39,918 bases of DNA from an uncultured Clostridia bacterium (GCA_947628415.1 CANQZU010000004.1:1-39918), one strand, 5' to 3'; counted from the stretch's first letter, positions 10,711 to 21,459 are shown. The notes: generated by a model from the letters alone, not told the origin. Program-made: numbers and translations.

Positions 10711-11625
10711 TTAAGTTGCTTTTAATTGATTAATTAGTTTTTCTAAATATTGAGGAAATGATGCTTCTAAATCCATCTCTTTTTGTGAAATAGGATGCTT
10801 AAATTGTAATCGCTTTGCATGTAAACATTGACCTTTTATTCCCCATTCATTTTTTCCATTTGAATAAACTTCATCTCCTATAATGGGATAGCCAATCTGC
10901 GATAAATGAACTCTAATTTGATGAGTTCTTCCTGTTTCTATTTTTATTTCTAACAAAGAACAATTGTGTTCTGGAAAACGTTCCAATACTTTGAAATGAG
11001 TAATAGCCTCTTTTCCATTTTTCGTTACTGCCATTTTTTTTCGATCCTTTGTGCTTCTTCCAATTGGCATATTAATAGTTCCTTCTTTTTCTTTTACTAT
11101 TCCTCTTACTAGAGCAATATATGTCTTTTTTATTTCATGATTTTTAATCTGTTCGCTCAAATTAATATGTGCTTTATCATTTTTAGCAACTATAATAATC
11201 CCAGAAGTATCTTTATCTAATCTATGCACAATTCCTGGTCTAATCTCCCCTCCAATACCAGATAAAGAATCTTTGCAAATCGCCATCAGGCTATTAACCA
11301 ATGTTCCATCTGGATTACCATTAGCTGGATGTACCACCATGCCTTTGGGTTTATTTACGACAATAATGTATTGATCTTCATAAATAATCTCAACTGGAAT
11401 ATCTTGAGCCTTTAATTTAATTTCTTTTGGTTCATCTGGTTGTATGGTTATTTTATCTTCTAACTGTGTTTTATAAGAAGATTTTATCTTTTTTCCATTG
11501 ACTAAAATTTTTTCTTCATCGATTAATCTTTGAATAGCAACTCTTGAAAATTCACTAGTTCGTTTTGCTAGATAGCTATCTATTCTATTATTTTCTTCTC
11601 CTTTTTTTACTACAAAAGTTTTCAC
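10711..11625 (-). CDS. rluD: 23S rRNA pseudouridine synthase, RluD family
   Basis: GIVHRLDKDTSGIIIVAKND; ETGRTHQIRVHLSQIGYPIIGD. Confidence 0.92.
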   Translation of the reverse strand: MKTFVVKKGEENNRIDSYLAKRTSEFSRVAIQRLIDEEKILVNGKKIKSSYKTQLEDKITIQPDEPKEIKLKAQDIPVEIIYEDQYIIVVNKPKGMVVHPANGNPDGTLVNSLMAICKDSLSGIGGEIRPGIVHRLDKDTSGIIIVAKNDKAHINLSEQIKNHEIKKTYIALVRGIVKEKEGTINMPIGRSTKDRKKMAVTKNGKEAITHFKVLERFPEHNCSLLEIKIETGRTHQIRVHLSQIGYPIIGDEVYSNGKNEWGIKGQCLHAKRLQFKHPISQKEMDLEASFPQYLEKLINQLKAT

Positions 11626-11628
11626 TTT

Positions 11629-12180
11629 TTACTCCTTTTTACTCTCATCTTTTAAAATCTTTTCTCTTTCTTTACTTCTCCACTCTTTTATAGTAAAAGA
11701 AGCAAATATTGCAGCTATAGCTATCCAACCAACTAATACAAAAATATCGGCTAAGTTAAATACAGGTAAATTAGTAAAAGCTGTAAAATGTATAAATTCT
11801 GTTACATATCCTCTTAATAATCGATCAATTACATTAGAACTTCCTCCAGCTACAATAAAACTTAAAAATATTTTTAATTTTCTATCTACAAATTGATTTT
11901 GCGTTGTTATAAATTTACAGATAATTCCTAAAATAATTACATTACTTACTACATACATAATTGTTGAATTTGATCCTATCCCATAAGCTGCCTTTTTGTT
12001 CTGTATTATTTCTAAATTTAATATTCCCTCTACTAAATTAACTTGTCCTATTTTTTGTATAATTATTTTGGATACTTGATCTATTAAAATAATCATTATT
12101 ATAATACTTAATAATAAAATTGTTTCTTTTTTTAACTTTTTAATTTTCTTTTCAGAAGATAATTTTTCTTCTTCTTTCAT
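11629..12180 (-). CDS. lspA: Lipoprotein signal peptidase
   Basis: IDQVSK, NKKAAYGI, AGGSSNVIDRLLRGYVTEFIHF, VFNLADIFV. Confidence 0.93.
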   Translation of the reverse strand: MKEEEKLSSEKKIKKLKKETILLLSIIIMIILIDQVSKIIIQKIGQVNLVEGILNLEIIQNKKAAYGIGSNSTIMYVVSNVIILGIICKFITTQNQFVDRKLKIFLSFIVAGGSSNVIDRLLRGYVTEFIHFTAFTNLPVFNLADIFVLVGWIAIAAIFASFTIKEWRSKEREKILKDESKKE

Positions 12181-12203
12181 TTTTTACCTTCTTTCTTTTT
12201 TCT

Positions 12204-13865
12204 TTAAGTATTTCTTTGATATACCACAAAATAATCATCTTGGTATAATTCTTTATAATTTGGATCCTTTGTTTTTGTTATAATCATATTCATTTTTGAA
12301 TTCTTATAGGTAATGACATGTGTAATACCATATTTTTCAAAAGTATCTTCATAAAATGTTCCTATACTAGAAGTATCTATAAAATCTGAAAAAATATCTT
12401 CTTCTTTTCCACTAAATTCTGGTGCATATAAATCTGCTCTAGAATCTATAAATACTGGTATTCCCCTAAATAATAAATAACTTCCATAATTATATTCATT
12501 ATAAAATTTAGCTTTACCTAAATCAATATTTTCTATAATAAAGTTACTTGCCTCAACTGGATAACTGCTTTTATCAATATATTCATCATCAAATTTATCT
12601 TTTGCCAAATCATAACTCCATGCTAACATTACAACCGTTATGATAATACTTCCAGCAATACTTACTAATTTATTTAAAGCTCTTTCTTCTTTTATTTTTG
12701 TATATGTTCCAATTAATTGAATAGCTAATCGATTAAGTACAATAGAACCAATAATTGCAAACATTGTAATTTGTCTCCTAGAACTTAACATAAGGTATAG
12801 AAGACCTGCTATCATAAATAAATCTGATAATCTAATCTTTACTTTTGTAAAAATTAATATTGCTAAAAACAATATCATCATACACATCGCATCGTTATCT
12901 TCTGCCACTGTCATTGGCAAATGCTCATTTATATTTTGTGTTGTATTTCCTTCCATAGTTTTTGCTAAATATGTATAAGGAGTTGTTCCTAATGGTGTAA
13001 ATAATCCTGTTAATAAGCATATCATCATAATTAAAATTAACCATTTTACATTTGTATTTTTAGTTAGTTTAATTTTATATGGATTTTGTAATTCTTTGGT
13101 TCTTTTTATTTTTACTTTATCAATTTTATCTTCTAATTCTTTTTGCTTCTTCTCTAAAATTTGTAATTTTTCTTTTTGTTCTAATTTTTTACTATATCGC
13201 TTAATTTTTATTTTTAATAAAGCTTGTTCTGGTTTTTGATAGATAATAATTTCTGCCACTACAGCAATTAAGTATTCTGCTATGTATGGTAAATATAAAA
13301 TAAAATAAAATGGAAATACAGCAACATGCGTGTTAGCTATGATAAGTGGTATAGCTATCAATTCTATTACATATCTTTTTTTCTTTGTTTCCAAAAATTT
13401 TTCTATTGCATAAATAGTTAAAATAAATAAAATAAAAGTTAATAACTGTGCTCTTGCTGTTATATAATCACGAATTACATACATAACTCCTAGTGTAATA
13501 ATAAAAGAAAATATTTTTCTTTTGGTTAATTTACAATTAACCATATAAATAGTGATTCCTAAAATTATAGCTAAAGAACATGTCATTATATAAATTCCAG
13601 TAAAACCAAATGCATCATAAATTAAATAGTTAATCAAATCATAACCCCAATGCGGATAGCTATATCCTAAATCTTGATGCCAAGAAAAAGGATCTTGTCC
13701 ATCTACTCCATATTGTGCAATATGTTCTCCCACTTTAATTGTATAATAAATATCATTTTGAAAAGTTACTGGTGTTAAAGCAACACAAAAAATAGCAATT
13801 AAGATAATAGTTAATATTGTAAATTTAGTAGCTGTACTTATTTTTTTGTTCTTGTGTTTTTTCAT
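12204..13865 (-). CDS. Polytopic membrane protein, possibly GT-C-like
   Basis: Many TM segments; NDIYYTIKVGEHIAQYG...FSWH...PHWGYDLINYLIYD N-terminal loop pattern. Confidence 0.5.
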   Translation of the reverse strand: MKKHKNKKISTATKFTILTIILIAIFCVALTPVTFQNDIYYTIKVGEHIAQYGVDGQDPFSWHQDLGYSYPHWGYDLINYLIYDAFGFTGIYIMTCSLAIILGITIYMVNCKLTKRKIFSFIITLGVMYVIRDYITARAQLLTFILFILTIYAIEKFLETKKKRYVIELIAIPLIIANTHVAVFPFYFILYLPYIAEYLIAVVAEIIIYQKPEQALLKIKIKRYSKKLEQKEKLQILEKKQKELEDKIDKVKIKRTKELQNPYKIKLTKNTNVKWLILIMMICLLTGLFTPLGTTPYTYLAKTMEGNTTQNINEHLPMTVAEDNDAMCMMILFLAILIFTKVKIRLSDLFMIAGLLYLMLSSRRQITMFAIIGSIVLNRLAIQLIGTYTKIKEERALNKLVSIAGSIIITVVMLAWSYDLAKDKFDDEYIDKSSYPVEASNFIIENIDLGKAKFYNEYNYGSYLLFRGIPVFIDSRADLYAPEFSGKEEDIFSDFIDTSSIGTFYEDTFEKYGITHVITYKNSKMNMIITKTKDPNYKELYQDDYFVVYQRNT

Positions 13866-13908
13866 GAATGAATCTCCTTTTTATTTCTATTCTTTAAAAT
13901 TATATCAA

Positions 13909-13944
13909 AAAAAGTTTCAAAAGACTAGTCCTTTGAAACTTTTT
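13909..13944 (-). terminator. Hairpin downstream of SSB-like gene
   Basis: AAAAAGTTTCAAAAGACTAGTCCTTTGAAACTTTTT. Confidence 0.7.
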
Positions 13945-13979
13945 ACTAGAATTTATCTCATTACTTATACCATCCATTT

Positions 13980-14699
13980 TTATACTGCTTCTTGGTTTTC
14001 TATTGTTTCTTCCTTATCTTCCTTTTTTTCCTCGATTACTTCTAAACTTCCAACAGAAACTTCATAAGCAACTCTTGTTTGAGAAGTTCCATCTTCAAAC
14101 TTTTTCTCATAAGTTCTAGATTGAACTCTTCCTACTATTTTTACTTGAGAACCCACTTCTAAATTTTGACAAAATCTTGCATTTCTTCCCCAACTAATAC
14201 ATGGAATATAATCTGATTTATTATAAGCTCTATTAACAGCAAGTAAAATATCTGATATTTCTCTTCCAAATGGTGTTTGTCTATAAATTGGTTTTTTACA
14301 AATATAACCAACTAGTACTACTTCATTAGTTATAATATCTTTTTTTACCATTTCATTTTCTTCTTCTTTTTCTTCTACTTCCATAACATCTTTTGCAAAT
14401 ACTGTTAAAATTAATCTGTTCTTCTCATTTTCATAACTATTATAAGATCTAAATTGACCCTTTACTAATAATTTCTTACCTTGTTCTAAAGTATCTTCTT
14501 GAATCAATCTTTCTGAAATAGTAATTGGTATAATATCTTCATTTCCACTTAAACGTGGGATAGATAAATTGAAAATATAAAACCTTTCTCCATAAATCTC
14601 ATGACTAAATTTCTTTTCTCCTGTAACCTTTCCAACTAATGTTAAGTAGTTGTTTTCTAAATAATTTGTATCCAATATTTTTTCCTCCCTATCTTTCAT
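13980..14699 (-). CDS. Single-stranded DNA-binding-like protein with two OB-fold segments
   Basis: Second half NEVVLVGYICKKPIYRQTPFGREISDILLAVNR...YIPCISWGRNARF...GSQVKIVGRVQSR is SSB-like; first half repeats the OB pattern (LTLVGKVTG...LLVKGQFRSY). Confidence 0.75.
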   Translation of the reverse strand: MKDREEKILDTNYLENNYLTLVGKVTGEKKFSHEIYGERFYIFNLSIPRLSGNEDIIPITISERLIQEDTLEQGKKLLVKGQFRSYNSYENEKNRLILTVFAKDVMEVEEKEEENEMVKKDIITNEVVLVGYICKKPIYRQTPFGREISDILLAVNRAYNKSDYIPCISWGRNARFCQNLEVGSQVKIVGRVQSRTYEKKFEDGTSQTRVAYEVSVGSLEVIEEKKEDKEETIENQEAV

Positions 14700-14889
14700 C
14701 TTTCATCGATTTGTAAAATCATTTTTTGATTTTACTTAAGTTATCTTTTATCTCTAAATCGATTAAACGGATTAACTTAAATAGTATATTTTTCTTTACG
14801 CATAATTAACTTACAGTTTCTATTATACACTATTTTTTTGGATTTGTCTACATAAAAAGTTAATTTTATTTAAAAAAGTTAGAATTTTC

Positions 14890-15402
14890 CTATATTTCCT
14901 CAATTATGTTTGTGTCATACACTTTAAAAAATGTATATAAAATTAAAATTTCATATATTTTTAAAGCATCTTTTCTATTTCTTTTAATTCGTTTTTCTTC
15001 AATTTCAATTAATTTTCCTGCTTTATTTTCGATGTTTTTTTGCCAATAAATTAAGATGTCACTATCACTAATACTAGATACTGTAACTATTGCTTTTTGA
15101 TTTAAGCCATAGGTAATTTCTTTTTTCTTATCTTTTATTTCTATTTTTTCTGGATTAATGTCTGTATTTATTATTACATATTCACTATTGTGACATAATT
15201 TTTCTAGAATGTCTTTTTTGTTTTTAAACTTTTCTAATTTATCTTCTAAAATAATAGTTTCAAATTTAATATTTTTTACGTTTTCTATACTTCTTAAATT
15301 AATGTGAATAAAATTAATGTTTTCTTCTTTTATTTTTTCTAATATCCTATTTTTTATTTTCTCAAAACATTTACGACTGGCCACTACACCGATAAATGAC
15401 AT
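14890..15402 (-). CDS. Hypothetical protein
   Basis: 170-aa ORF; no motif confidently assigned. Confidence 0.6.
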   Translation of the reverse strand: MSFIGVVASRKCFEKIKNRILEKIKEENINFIHINLRSIENVKNIKFETIILEDKLEKFKNKKDILEKLCHNSEYVIINTDINPEKIEIKDKKKEITYGLNQKAIVTVSSISDSDILIYWQKNIENKAGKLIEIEEKRIKRNRKDALKIYEILILYTFFKVYDTNIIEEI

Positions 15403-15462
15403 TTTCTATCCCCTTAGTTTAATAAGATATTTCTATTATTTCCTTTTTTGGTAATTTTATAC

Positions 15463-16237
15463 TTATTTTTTTATTTGTGTTCCATTACTATTGATACTAT
15501 AATTTTCTTGGTAAATTAATTCTGATACTGGCACAATATCTAATCCTTTGCTTTTTATATTTTTTAATAAACTGTCTAAACTATCTGCAGTGTGTTTAGT
15601 TCCATTGTGACTTAAAATAATATCCCCTGATTGAATTTTATTTTCTAATCTTTTCCATATTTCTTCTCCGAGTAATTCCTGTGTAATCTAATGTATCTAA
15701 ATTCCATTGAATACAAAAATACCCTTTATCTTGTGCTGCTTGCACAACAGTATTATTATATTCTCCATAAGGTGGTCGATAAAGTTTCGTCTTTTTCCCT
15801 GTTATTTGTTCAATTTTTTGATTTGATTTTTCTAATTCTTCCACATTTTGTTCATAACTTAATTGATTAACGTGTGGATGTGTATCACTGTGACTTGCTA
15901 TTTCATGACCAGCTTTATATATTTTTTTTACGCTATCTGGAAATTTTTCAATCCAATCCCCTACCATAAAGAAAGTTATTTTCACATTATTTTCTTGTAA
16001 AGTTTTTAAAATGGAATCAATATCATCATCATTCCATGCACAATTCATAGTAAAAGCAACCTTTTTTTCTTGTGTTTGCACATTATAAATTGGTAATAAT
16101 TTTTGATTCATACTTGATGTTGAAACAGTTTCATTTCTATTATTATTAAAAGTACTTGCTACACAAAAAAGTAAAACAACAGTAATAATAGATACTAAGT
16201 AGGTATATATTTTTTGTTTATTAAAGACTAAAAACAT
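15463..16237 (-). CDS. Polysaccharide deacetylase, needs +1 shift at CGG 15670-15668
   Basis: KKVAFTMNCAWNDDD, SHSDTHPHVNQL, YRPPYGEYN; after skipping C15670 reads TGEEIWKRLENKIQSGDIILSHNGTKHTADSLDSLLKNIKSKGLDIVPVSELI to stop at 15463; 257 aa. Confidence 0.9.
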
Positions 16238-16324
16238 AAAAATTCCTCCTTGTTAAAGCTACTTTAATTGTATGCTTTTCCTTGGAGGATAATTCAAAAT
16301 CTTATTAAATTCTCTTGATATTTT

Positions 16325-16852
16325 TTAATATGTTTTTAATACATATTTAATACTAGTAATAACGTCGTTTTCTACAATAAATTCTAAACATGTATCTTCA
16401 TTGGTATAGGTATATTGTGTTCCATCTTTTTTATAATCATTACCATATGTCTCTACCATTTTATCATAACTATCACTAACACATACACCTTCTGTTGTTG
16501 TTTGTTTAGTATCTGTAAAATAAATTGAATAAATTCTTTCTTTTTCTTGATCCATATAAGTTTCTATCTCAAAATGTTCATATTCATAAATTTTATCCAT
16601 TCCTTCAAAAGCACAACTTGGCACTTCATAAAAACTATTTTCTGGTCCAATTTTTTCCTTGTCCATAACCTCATTTACTTTTATAGTTTTGCCTTGGTAA
16701 GTAAATTCATATTCTATAGATTTTGGTTCTTCCTTAACGGTTTCTTCTTGGTTAGATACTTCTGTTTTAGTATTGTTATTGTTCATCACAACAAATATTC
16801 CTATTCCAACAATTAATACTATAATAATTGCTACTATAATTCCTTTCTTCAT
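16325..16852 (-). CDS. Hypothetical membrane-anchored/secreted protein
   Basis: N-terminal TM segment IIVAIIIVLIVGIGIFVVM followed by an acidic linker. Confidence 0.6.
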   Translation of the reverse strand: MKKGIIVAIIIVLIVGIGIFVVMNNNNTKTEVSNQEETVKEEPKSIEYEFTYQGKTIKVNEVMDKEKIGPENSFYEVPSCAFEGMDKIYEYEHFEIETYMDQEKERIYSIYFTDTKQTTTEGVCVSDSYDKMVETYGNDYKKDGTQYTYTNEDTCLEFIVENDVITSIKYVLKTY

Positions 16853-16872
16853 CTTTTTTCCTTCCTTTCTTT

Positions 16873-17889
16873 CTATGAATTAATTTCTTGTTTGTATTTT
16901 TTTATTTTTTCTGTATAAATTTGATTTATCATTTCATTTTCTCTATAATCTGTTAGAACACAATCTGTCTTTAAAATTTCTGCAAAAAACTTGCTTAATT
17001 TGGTTGCTCCTGTTAAATTTAAATGGAGCCCTCCATCATAAGTATCTTTCTTATAATCTATACCAATTTCTTCTGTTTTGTCAAGCAGATTGATGTATTT
17101 TAAATTATTTTTATTTGCATATTCTTCTATTTGGTTATTGTATTCTTCATACCAATATGGATATGCTGCTGGTGCTTTGATAAGAATCAGTTCTATCCCT
17201 TTTTCCTTACATAATTTTGTTATTTTGTCTAAATATTCATAAGCTTTATTTGTAAATTGATAATTTCCTAATTTTCTTTTTGCTGGTAAGTTTTCTGCTG
17301 GTTTTACTTCTTTATTCATTAAAAATCCATTATATGTATTTTCTTTGTTATGAAAGAAGTATGTAAAATCTTCTTGTTTTAACTCTGTTATTCTGTCGTG
17401 ATAACGTAAAATTGGAAAAACATACGAAAGAAAACTTTCTTCTTTTGTCATAGAGCTAAAAATCATATCCACTTTTTGTTTTGACCATTTCATTTGATCT
17501 ATACATAATCGATTGTATGGTTCATTTTCTTTATCCGCGTTTTTCATTCCGCCAACACTAAATACGACTACTTTTGGTGTTTCGTATTTTAAGGTTTCTT
17601 CTAAAAGATAATAAGATTGCCAAATCATTTGCTGTGAATTTCCTCTTACATAACTTGTAATCCCTTGTTCTTCATACATAACTAATGGAGAAAAATTCGC
17701 ATAAACTTCACAATCTCCTAGTATGATAACTTCATGATTTTTATCTTCTTCATAATAACTAGATGTCATACTTCCTTCTATTAAATCTGTACTATATTTA
17801 GGTTCCACTAATCGATTAAGTAAAAGAAATATAGCAATAAAAATGATAATCATTACTATAATTTTTATAACGTTTTTTTTATTCAACAA
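16873..17889 (-). CDS. Membrane-anchored SGNH/DltD-like protein
   Basis: N-terminal TM; HEVIILGDCEVYANFSPLVM...YVRGNSQQM; C-terminal DGGLHLNLTGATKL (DxxH); directly after MBOAT gene. Confidence 0.7.
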   Translation of the reverse strand: MLNKKNVIKIIVMIIIFIAIFLLLNRLVEPKYSTDLIEGSMTSSYYEEDKNHEVIILGDCEVYANFSPLVMYEEQGITSYVRGNSQQMIWQSYYLLEETLKYETPKVVVFSVGGMKNADKENEPYNRLCIDQMKWSKQKVDMIFSSMTKEESFLSYVFPILRYHDRITELKQEDFTYFFHNKENTYNGFLMNKEVKPAENLPAKRKLGNYQFTNKAYEYLDKITKLCKEKGIELILIKAPAAYPYWYEEYNNQIEEYANKNNLKYINLLDKTEEIGIDYKKDTYDGGLHLNLTGATKLSKFFAEILKTDCVLTDYRENEMINQIYTEKIKKYKQEINS

Positions 17890-17901
17890 GTTTTCCTCCT
17901 T

Positions 17902-19431
17902 TTAAAAGTTCCCATAAATAAAATCAGATGCTTGATAACCTAAACCGTAAAATCCAAGCAACAATGTAGCTAAAAATAAGATATACCAAATAATCCAAGA
18001 AACTATATTACTGTTTCTAATTTTTTTGTTATTGTCTTGCTGTTTTTGTTTATAAAAATCTACAATAAATAAAACAAAAATCGCTAGAATACCAATCCAC
18101 AAATTTGCTTTGCTTAATCCTAAAGAATAAAGTGATCCATTAACTAAAATTTCTGGGTTAAAACTTGATATCCCTGCTTTTACAATATTTACTCCTTCTG
18201 CTATGCTATTTGCTCGGAAAAAGATAAGAGAAAAACTAAACAATAAATAGACTTTTATATTTTGTAAAATATGATAAATTTTACTTTCTGGATTAATTTT
18301 AAATCTATTATTGATAGCATTAATTTTTGGTGCTATAATTTCTCCTACTACTACATAAAGCCATTGAATGATACCAGATGCCAGAATAAAATGATATGCT
18401 CCATCATGCCATATACCAATTGCTATCCAAAGGACTAACATCGCTAAATAAGTTGGTATTTTTTTACCCCATTTTTTTCCAAATATTTTCTTCCCTTGAT
18501 TAATTCCATTTTGAACTAAATCAGATTTTAACATCGGATAAAACATATAATCTTTAAACCATGTACCTAAAGTAATATGCCACCTACGCCAAAATTCTGC
18601 CATGGTTTTTGAGGAAAATGGTTGTTTAAAATTTTCTGGCATTTCAATTCCAAATAATTTACTAGATCCTATCGCAATATCAATACAACCAGAAAAATTA
18701 CTATATAATTGTACTGTATAACAAAGTGCTGCTATAACTATATAGAAACCCTGATAAGTCTCCAAATTTTGATAAATAGTATTACAAATAATTCCCATTC
18801 TTTGTGAAATTACCAATACTTTAAAAAATCCCCATGTAATTCTTTGAATTCCTATTCTAAAATTACTAGATTCTAATTTATGATTACTATATAACTGTTC
18901 TCTCATATCCTGATAACGATTAAAAGGTCCACTTGTCATTTGTGGGAAAAAGATCATAAATAATAAATATTTGAAAGGATTTTTTTGTGGTGGATATGTT
19001 TTACGATAAACATCGATTAAATACCCAATTGATATAATGGTATAATACGATATACCAATTGGCGCTAAAAAAGATACCATATTCCAAGTAAAATTACTTC
19101 CTACTATTTTTGCTGTCAATTGCATTGTTACACCAAAAAAATTTGTATATTTCAAGGCTACTAAAGTAACCATAGCTAAAATGACAAATACGGTTCTAAC
19201 GATTTTTCTTTTTCCATCTTCTTGGCATTTATCAATCACAATAGCACCCACATAGGTAACTATAAATCCATATAGTACATAAAGTAATACATACATTTTA
19301 CTGCAAGTAAATATTAAAAAAGCAATACTTGCTATGGTTAAAATAATCCATTGTTTTTTTCGTAAAACGGTATAATAAAGTAGCACAAAAATAGCAAGGA
19401 ATACTAGAAAAGAAAAAGAAGTTAATTCCAT
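17902..19431 (-). CDS. MBOAT family O-acyltransferase (DltB/AlgI-like)
   Basis: FFPQMTSGPFNRYQDM; NFKQPFSSKTMAEFWRRWHITLGTWFKDYMFYPM; GIWHDGAYHFI. Confidence 0.93.
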   Translation of the reverse strand: MELTSFSFLVFLAIFVLLYYTVLRKKQWIILTIASIAFLIFTCSKMYVLLYVLYGFIVTYVGAIVIDKCQEDGKRKIVRTVFVILAMVTLVALKYTNFFGVTMQLTAKIVGSNFTWNMVSFLAPIGISYYTIISIGYLIDVYRKTYPPQKNPFKYLLFMIFFPQMTSGPFNRYQDMREQLYSNHKLESSNFRIGIQRITWGFFKVLVISQRMGIICNTIYQNLETYQGFYIVIAALCYTVQLYSNFSGCIDIAIGSSKLFGIEMPENFKQPFSSKTMAEFWRRWHITLGTWFKDYMFYPMLKSDLVQNGINQGKKIFGKKWGKKIPTYLAMLVLWIAIGIWHDGAYHFILASGIIQWLYVVVGEIIAPKINAINNRFKINPESKIYHILQNIKVYLLFSFSLIFFRANSIAEGVNIVKAGISSFNPEILVNGSLYSLGLSKANLWIGILAIFVLFIVDFYKQKQQDNNKKIRNSNIVSWIIWYILFLATLLLGFYGLGYQASDFIYGNF

Positions 19432-19432
19432 C

Positions 19433-19687
19433 TTAATTTCCTACTCTTTCTTGAATGATGCTTACCATTTCGCCTACATTTTTCATACTAGTTACTTCAT
19501 TCATATTAAATTTAAATCCAAATTCTTTTTCAACAGCTACCATTAAATTAATATGCTCTAACGAATCCCAACCTTCAATATCATTTGCTGTTGTTTCTGC
19601 TTTTATTGTAATGGTTTCATCATCAAATACATCTTGAAATACTTTATTTAATCTTTGATAAATTTCTTCTTGGCTCATTTTTCTCAT
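19433..19687 (-). CDS. Acyl carrier protein
   Basis: GWDSLEHINLMVAVEKEFGFKF with phosphopantetheine serine. Confidence 0.92.
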   Translation of the reverse strand: MRKMSQEEIYQRLNKVFQDVFDDETITIKAETTANDIEGWDSLEHINLMVAVEKEFGFKFNMNEVTSMKNVGEMVSIIQERVGN

Positions 19688-21459
19688 TCCTCCACTTCTA
19701 TTACTTTATTTTTTGGTATATAATCTTTTACCTCTATTTTCCATGTCGTATTTTCTTGTTCATCTTCTTTTATTTTTTCAAATCCATGTAAACTGTAAAA
19801 CTCTTTTACCATTTTATTTTTAGCTGTTGGATAATAATAGCCATAAACAGTTTTTATTCCTCTTTTTTTGCACTTTTTGATTAATGTATCCATCATAGCA
19901 TATTCCATATCTCTTTTTAAAACTCTGCAACTCATAAGCCATAAATCAATATGCAATTCTTCTTGCTTTTGATTTCCTATCACAACACTTACAACACCAT
20001 TATCACCAAAAACATCTTCTAGTTTTCCATATAAGCTGATATAATTGTCTTTTCCCTGAATTTCTTCAATTTCAGCTTGCGAATATCTCTTGGTAGTTAA
20101 ATTAAATTGATTGCTTTTATTTGTAAGTTGTGCTACTCTTGCTGTATATATAGGAGAAACCGATTTTATTTGTGCCTTCATCTTTAAAGAAAATAAATAA
20201 TCTTCATAATTTTCAAAAGTTTGCATCATTTGAGTTCTTTTTATATTATCTTTGTACATTTTCGTTTTTTTGCTATCTTCTTTAGAAAAATTAGTTACTT
20301 CAAAATAGCCTTGTTTATCTATCATTTTAATATAATTTTCTGGTTCTCCCATTTCTGGTACACCAATTCCTTTTATATATTCTTTTACAATCTTTCTTTC
20401 TGCTGGATTGTCATCAATAAAAGCGAAACTATCTGCTCCTAGATTTAATTGTTTTGCTAATTCTTCTATATTTAAGTTTTTAGGATTCCAATTTGCTTTT
20501 ATACTAACAAAATCTTCTGGTTTTAAAATACTATCTGGATGATTTAACCCTGCTATGGCATTTTCTTGTTCATTTTTAGAAACAATATTTAAAATAACTC
20601 CTAAATCTTTATGTGCTTTGATATATTCTTGAAATTCAGAAAATACTTGTCCAGATGGAACTTCTGGTCCAATCTTTAAATTCTCTACGCCATCATCTCC
20701 CACAATTCCACCCCATAAAGTATTATCTAAATCTAATACCAAGGCTTTTTTATTTTTTCCATAAATTGATTTAATAATTTTGGCTATATTAAAGGCAAGA
20801 GTTGGTATTGCAGGTACCTCTAAGGCATACTTATACATATGCCAATAAAATTCATTACTCCATTTATCTAATCCATAACTTGCTGATAAATAGTTAATAT
20901 CATTTATATAAAAGTTTTCATGTGTCTCGGAATATTCATAAAATTTCATATTAAGTCTTGTAATATAATTCGTTCTTCCTTTCTTGCTGCTTGCATCTTT
21001 GTTTCCTAATAGACGATAAAAAGGATACTCAAAGTTATTTTGTATAATAATGCTATGAAATTTTGTTTCTAATTTATTCCATATAGTTGTAAATCTTGTA
21101 TATTCTTGTTCCAAAAGCGCATTAATTTCTTCGTTTATCATTGTTATATCTGGATATCTCTTAATATTTCGGTTTGTTGTATGAATATAAATAATATCAG
21201 GATGAAAGTTATCAAATTCTTCATTTCCAAATATTGCATCTTCATAATATTGGTTGTATTCTGATTCATAAAAATTTGGCTTAATTCCGTAATTTAACAA
21301 AAATAATTCTAACATTAATTTTACATCACTAGTTGTGGAACCACCTAAAATAGCAATATTTTTTTCTAATAAATTTTCTTGTTCAAGTAATTGTCTTTTT
21401 AAGGATTTTTTCTTTTTTAATAAATATTCACTATCAAATGGATACTCTAATTCTTTCAT
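19684..21459 (-). CDS. FkbH-like HAD-IIIC family protein with GNAT-like C-terminus
   Basis: KALVLDLDNTLWGGIVGDDGVENLKIG; FAFIDDNPAERKIVKEYI; KSNQFNLTTKRYSQAEI. Confidence 0.92.
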   Translation of the reverse strand: MKELEYPFDSEYLLKKKKSLKRQLLEQENLLEKNIAILGGSTTSDVKLMLELFLLNYGIKPNFYESEYNQYYEDAIFGNEEFDNFHPDIIYIHTTNRNIKRYPDITMINEEINALLEQEYTRFTTIWNKLETKFHSIIIQNNFEYPFYRLLGNKDASSKKGRTNYITRLNMKFYEYSETHENFYINDINYLSASYGLDKWSNEFYWHMYKYALEVPAIPTLAFNIAKIIKSIYGKNKKALVLDLDNTLWGGIVGDDGVENLKIGPEVPSGQVFSEFQEYIKAHKDLGVILNIVSKNEQENAIAGLNHPDSILKPEDFVSIKANWNPKNLNIEELAKQLNLGADSFAFIDDNPAERKIVKEYIKGIGVPEMGEPENYIKMIDKQGYFEVTNFSKEDSKKTKMYKDNIKRTQMMQTFENYEDYLFSLKMKAQIKSVSPIYTARVAQLTNKSNQFNLTTKRYSQAEIEEIQGKDNYISLYGKLEDVFGDNGVVSVVIGNQKQEELHIDLWLMSCRVLKRDMEYAMMDTLIKKCKKRGIKTVYGYYYPTAKNKMVKEFYSLHGFEKIKEDEQENTTWKIEVKDYIPKNKVIEVEE

